7,655 bases of DNA from Anaerolineaceae bacterium UBA5311 (GCA_002411175.1 DHRN01000095.1:43156-50810), one strand, 5' to 3'; numbered from the stretch's first letter, positions 1 to 5,276 are shown. Translations and numbers: made by a program. Notes: a model not told the origin generated them from the sequence alone.

Positions 1-100
1 GCTTGTCCCGTTCCGGCGGAGTGATGTTGTTGTAGGGAACGCGGCTTGTCCCGTTCCGGTGGAGTGATGTTGTTGTAGGGAACGCGGCTTGTCCCGTTCC
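1..100 (+). repeat. 43-bp tandem repeat with hairpin core, at least 2.3 copies
   Basis: Units at 1-43 and 44-86 differ at a single base (C17 versus T60). A third, partial copy begins at 87 and diverges after about base 104. The array enters from the left window edge, so the copy number is a minimum. Each unit holds a 26-nt core (full copies at 32-57 and 75-100, a truncated one at 1-14) and a 17-nt spacer. The core contains the inverted arms GGAACG and CGTTCC around a 10-nt loop. A core in reverse orientation lies at 4225-4250. There is no coding capacity. It resembles REP-type intergenic repeats; no transposase is present in the window. Confidence 0.9.
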
Positions 101-146
101 GGCGAAGCCATCTTTTCGTAAAACGTCACACCATACGGCTGTTCGC

Positions 147-172
147 GGGACGGCATGGCAATCGTCCCCTAC
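147..172 (-). repeat. REP-like hairpin, variant core, reverse orientation
   Basis: Read on the minus strand, this 26-nt element starts GTAGGGGACG and ends CGTCCC. It has the same geometry as the cores at 32-57 and 75-100: GTAG, a 6-nt arm, a 10-nt loop and a 6-nt arm. Its arms are GGGACG/CGTCCC instead of GGAACG/CGTTCC, so one base pair has changed on both sides and pairing is kept. A close relative in the same orientation is at 4302-4327, and GCGGGACGGCATGGCA (145-160) is identical to 4300-4315. Confidence 0.8.
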
Positions 173-259
173 ACCGCAATCGGAACTCAATAATCAACGG
201 GTATACTATGTCGAATAAATGATACAAGTCAAATAATCGTTTGAAAGTAAACTGTCACG

Positions 260-288
260 TTGACGATTAAAAAAAATACTGCTATCAT
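260..288 (+). promoter_or_regulatory. Sigma-70-type promoter of the yvcK-like gene
   Basis: TTGACG at 260-265 (5 of 6 matches to TTGACA) is followed by a 17-nt spacer and TATCAT at 283-288 (5 of 6 matches to TATAAT). Transcription would be expected to start near 293-297. The first ATG codons in the yvcK frame are at 293 and 299, so the mRNA would have no leader or only a few bases. No Shine-Dalgarno sequence lies before either ATG, which fits leaderless translation. The TTG at 260 that could formally extend the reading frame is the -35 box itself. Confidence 0.75.
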
Positions 289-292
289 CAGA

Positions 293-1630
293 ATGATTAT
301 GACTCCTAAAACAAAGGGCAATTGGTTTACGCGTTTCTGGTCCCGGCTTCGCCTGGAGTCGCGTTGGCTGGTTCCTGGAACAGGCTACAAACGCTGGTTG
401 GTGTTGTCGATTATCGGGGCAATGCTGCTGGGTTTGGGGCTGGCTGTAATCATCCTGGAATACTACCGGTCGACCACCAGTGAGATTCTTACCCCCATCC
501 TCGCATTCCTGTCTTTGCGCTTTCTTGACCGCCCTATTCGCTTTTTGCTCTTTGGCGGGCTTGGTGTGATCGTGATCCTGATTGGAATCTGGGGGGCAAA
601 CCGATCACTTTTGAAACCGTTTGAAAAAGACGGCAAACCAGTTTGGGACAGGCTGCAGCATTACCGTCAACGCGAAAAGGGAATCAAAGTCGTTGTCATC
701 GGCGGGGGGCACGGATTGGCGGCTTTGTTGCGCGGGTTAAAGGCATATACGCACAACATTACTGCCATAGTAACCGTTTCGGATGACGGAGGTTCCTCTG
801 GTGAGCTGCGGAGGGATTTGGGCGTACTCCCGCCTGGAGATATCCGCAATTGCCTGTCCGCACTTTCGAGCGATGAAGCCCTGCTTTCCCAGGTTTTCCA
901 ATATCGTTTCCAATCGGGCGCGGGGTTGGAAGGACATTCCCTGGGTAACCTCCTGATCACAGCGATGAGTGAGATTACAGGCAGTTTTGAAGAAGCCGTA
1001 GCAGAATCGGGTCGGGTTTTGGCGATATATGGGCAGGTTTTACCTTCCACTCTCTTTGATGTGACCCTGGTGGGAGAAGTACAGAAAATCGGAGAGCCAG
1101 AACCTCAGATCATCCACGGCGAGTCACAAATCACCGCAGCGGAGGGCAAGATCAACAAGGTTTCGCTGGATAAAGAAAATGTTCAGGCTTACCCCCCAAC
1201 AATTTCGGCTATCCTGAACGCGGATTTGATTTTGATCGGACCCGGCAGCCTCTATACCAGCATCTTGCCCAATCTTTTAGTCAAAGACCTCACCGAAGCG
1301 ATAACCGCAAGCCGGGCCGAGACATACTATATCTGTAATGTCGCCACCCAAAGGGGGGAGACTGACGGATTCAACGCCTCGCAGCATGTTAAAGTTTTGG
1401 AAAGCCATGTTCACGGGCGTTTCTTTAACCTGGTTTTGTGTAACAGAAATTACAAAGGCAGTTTAGGGGAGAAAACCAACTGGGTAGTGGCAGACCAGGA
1501 ACTGCACGAAAATTACAAAGTATATGAAGCAGACCTTGTGGATGATCTCTACCCCTGGCGGCATAGTTCGAAGAAGCTCGCCAAAGCGATCATCAACCTC
1601 TTTGAAGAACGGACCGGACCTGTTTTTTAG
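293..1630 (+). CDS. yvcK: Membrane-anchored YvcK/CofD-like gluconeogenesis factor
   Basis: This belongs to the YvcK family (CofD-like fold), which binds UDP-sugars such as UDP-GlcNAc and is known in other bacteria to be needed for growth and wall or envelope homeostasis on gluconeogenic carbon. Numbered from ATG 293 (445 aa), the N-terminal ~130 residues carry two hydrophobic segments at about 36-57 and 85-101. The catalytic-like domain follows, with GGGHGL (137-142), SDDGGSSGELR (163-173), PPGDIRN (180-186), EGHSLGN (213-219), IGPGSLYTS (315-323) and CNVATQRGET (348-357). Soluble YvcK proteins are about 310-330 aa, so the membrane region is an added module. The start was placed at the first ATG after the promoter; ATG 299 is equally possible, and TTG 260 is unlikely because it is the -35 box. 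gap follows 116 nt downstream. The family assignment is very firm; membrane anchoring is inferred from hydrophobicity. Confidence 0.96.
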   Translation: MIMTPKTKGNWFTRFWSRLRLESRWLVPGTGYKRWLVLSIIGAMLLGLGLAVIILEYYRSTTSEILTPILAFLSLRFLDRPIRFLLFGGLGVIVILIGIWGANRSLLKPFEKDGKPVWDRLQHYRQREKGIKVVVIGGGHGLAALLRGLKAYTHNITAIVTVSDDGGSSGELRRDLGVLPPGDIRNCLSALSSDEALLSQVFQYRFQSGAGLEGHSLGNLLITAMSEITGSFEEAVAESGRVLAIYGQVLPSTLFDVTLVGEVQKIGEPEPQIIHGESQITAAEGKINKVSLDKENVQAYPPTISAILNADLILIGPGSLYTSILPNLLVKDLTEAITASRAETYYICNVATQRGETDGFNASQHVKVLESHVHGRFFNLVLCNRNYKGSLGEKTNWVVADQELHENYKVYEADLVDDLYPWRHSSKKLAKAIINLFEERTGPVF

Positions 1631-1672
1631 CGCTTGCCTTTACAACATTCGTCTTTTGAAAGCGGAATAAGT

Positions 1673-1678
1673 TATAAT
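1673..1678 (+). promoter_or_regulatory. Probable -10 box of gap promoter
   Basis: This is a perfect TATAAT, set in GTTATAATTT, 43 nt after the yvcK stop. No convincing -35 hexamer lies 16-18 nt upstream (the best is GTCTTT at 1651-1656) and there is no TG extension. The -10 is strong but the promoter as a whole is only probable. Transcription from about 1685 would give a leader of roughly 60 nt containing the small hairpin at 1705-1719. Confidence 0.55.
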
Positions 1679-1704
1679 TTAACCCGAACGTGTTCAAACT
1701 CTAC

Positions 1705-1719
1705 ACACCTGCAAGGTGT
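1705..1719 (+). other. Small hairpin in gap 5' leader
   Basis: ACACCT (1705-1710) and AGGTGT (1714-1719) form a perfect 6-bp stem with a 3-nt loop. It lies inside the predicted gap leader and ends 18 nt before the GGAGG ribosome binding site. There is no T-run after it, so it is not a terminator. Possible roles are mRNA 5'-end protection or modest translational control. It could also be chance. Confidence 0.4.
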
Positions 1720-1737
1720 ATGAATAAAAAAAATTTC

Positions 1738-1742
1738 GGAGG
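1738..1742 (+). promoter_or_regulatory. Ribosome binding site fixing the gap start
   Basis: GGAGG stands 4 nt before ATG 1747. It decides against the in-frame GTG at 1690 and ATG at 1720, neither of which has a comparable site. It also places the conserved GINGFGRIGR motif at residues 6-15, as expected for the family. Confidence 0.85.
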
Positions 1743-1746
1743 AAAT

Positions 1747-2802
1747 ATGAAAACAAAAGTAGGAATTAACGGTTTTGGGCGTATCGGACGCCTGGTTTTG
1801 AAAGCCATCAAGGAACGTGCCGACGACTCACTCGAAGTTGTTGCCATCAATGACCTGGTGGAAGTAAAGCAAAATGCTCATCTGTTTAAATTTGACTCTA
1901 CCTACGGCAGCTACCACGGGGAAGTCAAGGTTAATGAGGAGAACGACCTGGTAATCGACGGGAAAGTCATCCAGGTATTCGCCGAAAAAGACCCTGGCAA
2001 TATTCCCTGGGGTGAGCTGGGAGTCGATATCGTCATCGAGTGTACTGGTGTCTTTACCAGTGCCAAATCAGACCCCGAGTCGGGCAAGATCGGCGCGGAT
2101 GCACACATCCTGCGTGGTGGGGCGAAGAAAGTTGTCATTTCTGCCCCTGCGAAGGGTGAGGATGCAACCATAGTCATGGGTGTGAACGAAGAGATTTATG
2201 ACAACGCAAAGCATAATGTTGTTTCAAACGCATCATGTACAACAAACTGTCTTGCCCCGGCTGCCAAAGTAGTCAATGATAACTTCAAGATCAAGAACGC
2301 GATGATGACCACTATTCACGCGTATACCAACGACCAGGTCATCCTGGACACCGGTCACAAAAAAGACATTCGCCGTTCCCGGGCTGCTGCTTTGAACATC
2401 ATCCCGACTACTACCGGCGCTGCCAAGGCTGTTGCCCTGGTGATTCCTGATCTCAAGGGCAAGTTTGATGGCTATGCCCTGCGCGTACCGACCCCGACCG
2501 TGTCGATCGTCGATTTCGTTGCTGAGGTCGAAAAACCGACCACGCTCGAAGAATTGAACGCCGCCTTTATTGCCGCGGCTGAAGGTCCAATGAAAGGCAT
2601 CCTGGGCTATTCCACCGGCGAATATGATCAACCGCTGGTCTCGACGGATTACAGAGGTGACTCCCGCTCTTCAATCGTTGATCTGGACAAAAACATGGCA
2701 ATGGGCGGTAACCTGGTTAAAGTAGTGACCTGGTACGACAATGAATGGGGTTATTCTGCCCGAACCGCTGATTTGGCAAAGTACGTTGCCGAAAGACTCT
2801 AA
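1747..2802 (+). CDS. gap: Glyceraldehyde-3-phosphate dehydrogenase, type I
   Basis: This enzyme reversibly converts glyceraldehyde 3-phosphate, phosphate and NAD(P)+ to 1,3-bisphosphoglycerate in the cytoplasm, as a homotetramer in this family. The 351-aa protein shows the Rossmann motif GINGFGRIGR (6-15), Asp36 at the end of beta-2 (an NAD-favouring position), the active site SNASCTTNC with nucleophile Cys164, the catalytic base His191 in HAYTNDQ, and the C-terminal WYDNEWGYS (329-337). Two oddities are visible. The stretch between VFT (102-104) and GGAKKV is about 8 residues longer than in common GAPDHs (SDPESGKIGADA, 108-119). The usual NAD-enzyme Leu-Pro pair near 202-203 is Thr-Gly, so cofactor preference cannot be read safely. 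The gene lies between yvcK and pgk, with its own -10 box and GGAGG site, and is probably co-transcribed with pgk. Confidence 0.99.
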   Translation: MKTKVGINGFGRIGRLVLKAIKERADDSLEVVAINDLVEVKQNAHLFKFDSTYGSYHGEVKVNEENDLVIDGKVIQVFAEKDPGNIPWGELGVDIVIECTGVFTSAKSDPESGKIGADAHILRGGAKKVVISAPAKGEDATIVMGVNEEIYDNAKHNVVSNASCTTNCLAPAAKVVNDNFKIKNAMMTTIHAYTNDQVILDTGHKKDIRRSRAAALNIIPTTTGAAKAVALVIPDLKGKFDGYALRVPTPTVSIVDFVAEVEKPTTLEELNAAFIAAAEGPMKGILGYSTGEYDQPLVSTDYRGDSRSSIVDLDKNMAMGGNLVKVVTWYDNEWGYSARTADLAKYVAERL

Positions 2803-2813
2803 TTTTTAGAGTC
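2795..2813 (+). other. Perfect 8-bp palindrome across the gap stop codon
   Basis: GACTCTAA (2795-2802) and TTAGAGTC (2806-2813) pair perfectly around a TTT loop. The left arm contains the gap stop codon TAA (2800-2802). No T-run follows, so it is not an intrinsic terminator. It is the first of two hairpins between gap and pgk and may protect the gap 3' end or affect termination of translation. Confidence 0.55.
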
Positions 2814-2825
2814 ACTAACCAAAAC

Positions 2826-2866
2826 ACAGTGCGCATTGCTGATGAAACAGTAAGGCGCACTGTTTT
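2826..2866 (+). terminator. Strong gap-pgk intercistronic hairpin (attenuator or processing site)
   Basis: ACAGTGCGC (2826-2834) pairs with GCGCACTGT (2855-2863), giving 9 bp. After one A-G mismatch, TTGCTG (2836-2841) pairs with CAGTAA (2848-2853) through one G-U, leaving a 6-nt loop. The run after the stem is only TTT (2864-2866, or TTTT counting the last stem base) before ATAA. Termination is therefore likely to be partial at best. The pgk ribosome site GGAG (2871-2874) begins 8 nt after the stem. It may set the gap:pgk ratio by partial termination, RNA processing or 3'-end protection. Confidence 0.6.
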
Positions 2867-2879
2867 ATAAGGAGCGATA

Positions 2880-4058
2880 ATGTTCAATAAAAAAATGGTG
2901 ACCGACATTGATGTAAATGGAAAGAAAGTGATCGTACGTGTTGATTTTAACGTGCCAATCAAAGAGGGCAAAATCAGCGATGATACCCGAATGACGGCAG
3001 CTCTGCCTACTATTAATTATCTCCTTGATCATGGCGCGGCTGTAATTTTAATGTCTCACCTCGGCAGACCAAAAACCAAAGCAGACCTCCAGTTCAGCCT
3101 GCGCCCGGTGGCAGATCACCTGGCGACCCTTGTTGATGCCCCGGTGAAGTTTGCAGAGGACAGCCGCGGTGAAATCGCGAAGCAAGCTGCCGCGGATCTA
3201 AAACCCGGGGAGATACTGGTGTTGGAAAATACCCGTTTTTATCCTGAAGAGAGCAAGAATGACAAAGAGATGTCCCGGGAACTGGCATCGCTGGCGGATC
3301 TTTTTGTTAATGATGCATTTGGCACCGCGCATCGCGCACATTCCTCCACGGTTGGTGTTGCCGATTTTCTGCCCTCTGCCGCAGGCTTCTTGCTGGAAAA
3401 AGAAATTAAATACCTGGGCAATGCCATCGCGGACCCGGTGAGACCTTTTGTCGCCATTCTTGGCGGCGCGAAGATCAGCGACAAAATCGGCGTCATTGAA
3501 AACCTGCTCAAGACCGCTGACAAAATTCTGATTGGCGGTGGTATGGCAAATACATTTTTGAAAGCCCAGGGATACGAGATGGCAAATTCATTGGTCGAAA
3601 GCGATGTTTTGGAAACAGCCAAAGAGCTGATGGCGAAATCTGCAGGAAAAATCATGCTTCCGGTTGATTATGTGGCTGCCAACGCCTTTGAAGCAGAAGC
3701 AGAAAAGAAAACCCTGCCCCTTGGGAATGTGCCCGAGGGATGGCGCGTTTTGGATATCGGACCCGAAACGGTTAAAAAGTTTGGCGAGGTAATCGCTGAC
3801 GCTGGGACCGTGGTTTGGAACGGACCGATGGGTGTCTTTGAATTCCCAAGATTTGCCCTGGGGACTTTTGAGATCGCTAAAGCCGTGGCAGACAGTGACG
3901 CTGTCAGCATCATCGGAGGTGGTGATTCGGTCTCTGCTATCAACATGTCCGGATTGAGTGACAAAATTACGCACATCTCCACTGGAGGTGGGGCTTCGCT
4001 GGAAATGCTCGAAGGTATCGAACTGCCGGGATTGGCAGTTTTGAGCGATAAAGAATAA
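2880..4058 (+). CDS. pgk: Phosphoglycerate kinase
   Basis: PGK reversibly transfers phosphate from 1,3-bisphosphoglycerate to ADP, the step after GAPDH; it is a cytoplasmic monomer. At 392 aa it has the usual family length. Motifs in order are VRVDFNVP (19-26), the substrate arginine in DDTR (Arg37), SHLGRP (59-64), ENTRFYPEE (116-124), VNDAFGTAHRAHSS (143-156), GGAKISDKI (195-203), WNGPMGVFE (313-321), and the nucleotide and hinge motifs GGGDSVSA (346-353) and STGGGASLE (367-375). No key residue is missing. ATG 2880 is chosen because GGAG lies 5 nt upstream and the N-terminus matches the family; ATG 2895 would be too short. It follows gap by 77 nt with a structured junction and no obvious promoter of its own, so co-transcription with gap is likely. 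A strong terminator follows. Confidence 0.99.
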   Translation: MFNKKMVTDIDVNGKKVIVRVDFNVPIKEGKISDDTRMTAALPTINYLLDHGAAVILMSHLGRPKTKADLQFSLRPVADHLATLVDAPVKFAEDSRGEIAKQAAADLKPGEILVLENTRFYPEESKNDKEMSRELASLADLFVNDAFGTAHRAHSSTVGVADFLPSAAGFLLEKEIKYLGNAIADPVRPFVAILGGAKISDKIGVIENLLKTADKILIGGGMANTFLKAQGYEMANSLVESDVLETAKELMAKSAGKIMLPVDYVAANAFEAEAEKKTLPLGNVPEGWRVLDIGPETVKKFGEVIADAGTVVWNGPMGVFEFPRFALGTFEIAKAVADSDAVSIIGGGDSVSAINMSGLSDKITHISTGGGASLEMLEGIELPGLAVLSDKE

Positions 4059-4072
4059 AATTTCACGTTCAT

Positions 4073-4101
4073 AAAAAAGCCGCCAGACTGGCGGCTTTTT
4101 T
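4073..4101 (+). terminator. Intrinsic terminator after pgk (bidirectional form)
   Basis: GCCGCCA (4079-4085) and TGGCGGC (4089-4095) form a GC-rich stem with a GAC loop. Six A residues before it and six T residues after it extend the pairing. It begins 15 nt after the pgk stop and would also work on the minus strand. It marks the end of the yvcK/gap-pgk transcription region. Confidence 0.95.
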
Positions 4102-4152
4102 ATTCCCAGACAACCCAGCAATTTTCTATGTGAATGTGTTTAGATCTATAAG

Positions 4153-4175
4153 GGGAGCAGGGAGCAGGGAACAGG
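4153..4175 (+). repeat. Heptanucleotide tandem repeat, three units
   Basis: GGGAGCA (4153-4159), GGGAGCA (4160-4166) and GGGAACA (4167-4173) follow one another and end in GG. Purine-rich heptamer runs of this kind are familiar from intergenic DNA of some bacteria, notably cyanobacteria; that comparison is from memory. The length is likely to vary between strains. Confidence 0.75.
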
Positions 4176-4186
4176 AACCGGGTTTT

Positions 4187-4218
4187 GTCATCCTGAGCTT
4201 CTTTTGCGAAGGATCTTG
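4187..4218. repeat. 'TCATCCTGAG...GAAGGATCTT' intergenic repeat
   Basis: GTCATCCTGAG (4187-4197) and GCGAAGGATCTT (4206-4217) are the two ends of a short dispersed repeat that I recall as common in intergenic DNA of several phyla, including Chloroflexota. ATCCT (4190-4194) and AGGAT (4210-4214) form an inverted pair, and CTTC (4198-4201) pairs with GAAG (4208-4211) as an alternative. Only one copy is in this window, so dispersal cannot be shown from here. Confidence 0.55.
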
Positions 4219-4224
4219 TCAATC

Positions 4225-4250
4225 GGAACGGGACAAGCCGCGTTCCCTAC
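4225..4250 (-). repeat. REP-like hairpin core, reverse copy of 32-57
   Basis: This is the exact reverse complement of the 26-nt core at 32-57 and 75-100, with arms GGAACG (4225-4230) and CGTTCC (4241-4246) around a 10-nt loop. The sequence just after it (to 4270) is the reverse complement of 101-120 with one mismatch and a 3-nt insertion. The whole core-plus-spacer block is therefore present here in inverted orientation. Confidence 0.85.
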
Positions 4251-4301
4251 GAGAAGATGGCCTCTTCGCCGGTACAGACGTCTCGCCCTACGGTTGCTTG
4301 C

Positions 4302-4327
4302 GGGACGGCATGGCAGCCGTCACCTAC
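4302..4327 (-). repeat. Decayed REP-like hairpin, relative of 147-172
   Basis: It shares 16 identical bases (4300-4315) with 145-160 and has the same overall geometry and orientation. One outer pair of the stem is lost (GGGACG against CGTCAC), while an inner pair is gained (GACGG/CCGTC). The flanking sequence at about 4279-4299 also resembles 123-144, so the homology extends beyond the hairpin. Confidence 0.7.
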
Positions 4328-4391
4328 ACTACAAAATAAACATTTTTTCCATATTAAGAATTGCCGCAGACAACCATTTCCGAAAACGGTC

Positions 4392-4420
4392 TTTTGGAAT
4401 AGTGATACAATCGCTATAAT
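4392..4420 (+). promoter_or_regulatory. Probable promoter of lipoprotein 1
   Basis: A perfect TATAAT is at 4415-4420. Candidate -35 boxes are TTTTGG (4392-4397, 17-nt spacer) or TTGGAA (4394-4399, 15-nt spacer); both are weak. The site lies after the repeat mosaic, and a start near 4427 gives a leader of about 46 nt before ATG 4473. Confidence 0.6.
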
Positions 4421-4463
4421 ATGGAAGGTTAAAAATTACGACTCTCTTCTTGTCTACGTAAAT

Positions 4464-4467
4464 GGAG
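4464..4467 (+). promoter_or_regulatory. Ribosome binding site fixing the lipoprotein 1 start
   Basis: GGAG stands 5 nt before ATG 4473. This start gives a clean signal peptide beginning MNKKSL. The same frame is open back to 4257, but the extra 72 residues are encoded by the repeat mosaic and promoter and would bury the signal peptide. Confidence 0.85.
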
Positions 4468-4472
4468 AACGA

Positions 4473-5168
4473 ATGAATAAGAAATCTTTAATACTGATTA
4501 TTTCAGGGGTGATTATTGCCGCCCTGGTTCTGGGCGCATGCCAGGCGCCAGCAGAACAACCTATGTCTGAAGCCGAGATGGCACAACAGGTCGCCGCTAC
4601 ACGTGCAGCGATCGCCACACAAAACTCAATCGAAACCCTGGTTGCCAAGGTAACCGAACTGAGCATCCAACCGACCAACCCGCCCTGCCCAACCTGCCCT
4701 GCCTGTCCCACGCAGCCTGCAGCGACCGTTGCGATGCCAACCTCACAGGTGACTGGCAGTCCCCAGCCTACTGCCACTACTGCAGCCCAGCAACCGCCTG
4801 CCGAGGGTGGACGCTGTCTCCAGTTTGATTTTTTGGGTGATGCCAGTTATCCCCCGGGCAGCGTGGTCAGCCCTGGAGAGCGTTTTACAAAGAGCTGGTT
4901 GGTCAAGAACACCGGCACATGCGAGTGGACAAGGGAGTTTGACCTGGTGATGTCTGGCGGTGAAGCATTTGGTACAAACCAGCGTGCTGATATAAAGAAC
5001 GTTGTCTATCCTGGAGATACGGTTGAACTATGGGTGGAAATGATCGCCCCTCAAACTCCAGGCACTTATTACAGTTATTGGATGCTTTCAGCTCCGGATG
5101 GGTCCAGGGTGGGTTATGGTCCCAGCCAGCAATGGGGGCTCGGCGTAACGATTGAAGTGAGGAACTAA
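4473..5168 (+). CDS. Lipoprotein with NBR1-type (FW) Ig-like domain and CxxCxxC linker
   Basis: This is a predicted secreted lipoprotein of 231 aa with no known specific function. It has a signal peptide with lipobox LGAC (lipidated Cys23) and a likely helical stretch at about 32-64. A Pro/Thr/Ala-rich linker (65-113) contains CPTCPACP, with Cys72, 75 and 78. The C-terminal domain (115-230) matches the NBR1 Ig-like fold: FTKSW, NTGTCEW, PGDTVELWV, APQTPGTYYSYWML. The four tryptophans that name the FW domain are W142, W152, W203 and W221. Cys115 and Cys150 are spaced as in the downstream paralogue and may form a disulfide. The gene has its own promoter and terminator and lies between pgk and lipoprotein 2. 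Family knowledge is limited to FW domains being protein-binding in eukaryotic NBR1; the bacterial role is unknown. Confidence 0.93.
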   Translation: MNKKSLILIISGVIIAALVLGACQAPAEQPMSEAEMAQQVAATRAAIATQNSIETLVAKVTELSIQPTNPPCPTCPACPTQPAATVAMPTSQVTGSPQPTATTAAQQPPAEGGRCLQFDFLGDASYPPGSVVSPGERFTKSWLVKNTGTCEWTREFDLVMSGGEAFGTNQRADIKNVVYPGDTVELWVEMIAPQTPGTYYSYWMLSAPDGSRVGYGPSQQWGLGVTIEVRN

Positions 5169-5175
5169 GTAACAA

Positions 5176-5206
5176 TCACCCCTGGGAGACCAGGGGTGAA
5201 TTTTTT
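5176..5206 (+). terminator. Intrinsic terminator after lipoprotein 1
   Basis: TCACCCCTGG (5176-5185) and CCAGGGGTGA (5190-5199) form a perfect 10-bp stem with a GAGA tetraloop, followed by A and six T. It starts 7 nt after the stop codon. Lipoprotein 2 should therefore need its own promoter in the following 85 nt. TATAAA (5232-5237) and TAATAA (5250-5255) are possible -10 boxes, but neither has a good -35. Confidence 0.95.
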
Positions 5207-5276
5207 ATTCCTTTGGGAGAAAAGGAACTTTTATAAAACTCATGCGTCTTAATAATAACGTGATCGTTCTGCTTTT

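Larger units (their letters stand above)
4102..4391. other. Non-coding repeat mosaic between pgk and lipoprotein 1
   Basis: No credible gene is present. The open frames here lack ribosome sites, and their codons run through repeats. In order it holds a 7-nt tandem repeat (4153-4173), a 'tcatcctgag...gaaggatc' palindromic repeat (about 4187-4218), a REP-like hairpin in reverse orientation (4225-4250), a linker containing the inverted arms GAAGA/TCTTC (4254-4268), and a decayed REP-like hairpin (4302-4327). The promoter of the next gene follows at 4392-4420. Confidence 0.8.

Noticed and set aside
1..104. CRISPR array
   Set aside because: The units are 43 bp with near-identical spacers (one mismatch), so this is a plain tandem repeat. 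No cas gene is present.
260..292. TTG 260 as the start of the yvcK-like protein
   Set aside because: It overlaps a near-consensus -35 hexamer, lacks a ribosome site, and the promoter would start transcription downstream of it.
2233..2631. 132-codon minus-strand frame opposite gap
   Set aside because: It lies wholly within a fully conserved gap gene, has no ribosome site, and shows no recognisable motif.
3239..4121. Long minus-strand open frames opposite pgk (up to 177 codons)
   Set aside because: They are shadows of the pgk reading frame with no start signals. The longest also crosses the pgk terminator.
4130..4419. Small + strand open frames of about 70 codons in the pgk-lipoprotein gap
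   Set aside because: They run through repeat elements, overlap one another in different frames, have no ribosome sites, and their translations resemble no protein.
4257..4472. A 72-residue N-terminal extension of lipoprotein 1
   Set aside because: It is encoded by repeats and the promoter, has no ribosome site, and would move the signal peptide to the interior.
5232..5255. Promoter for lipoprotein 2 (TATAAA or TAATAA)
   Set aside because: A promoter is expected here because a terminator precedes, but neither -10 candidate has a matching -35 or TG extension, so no specific site is called.
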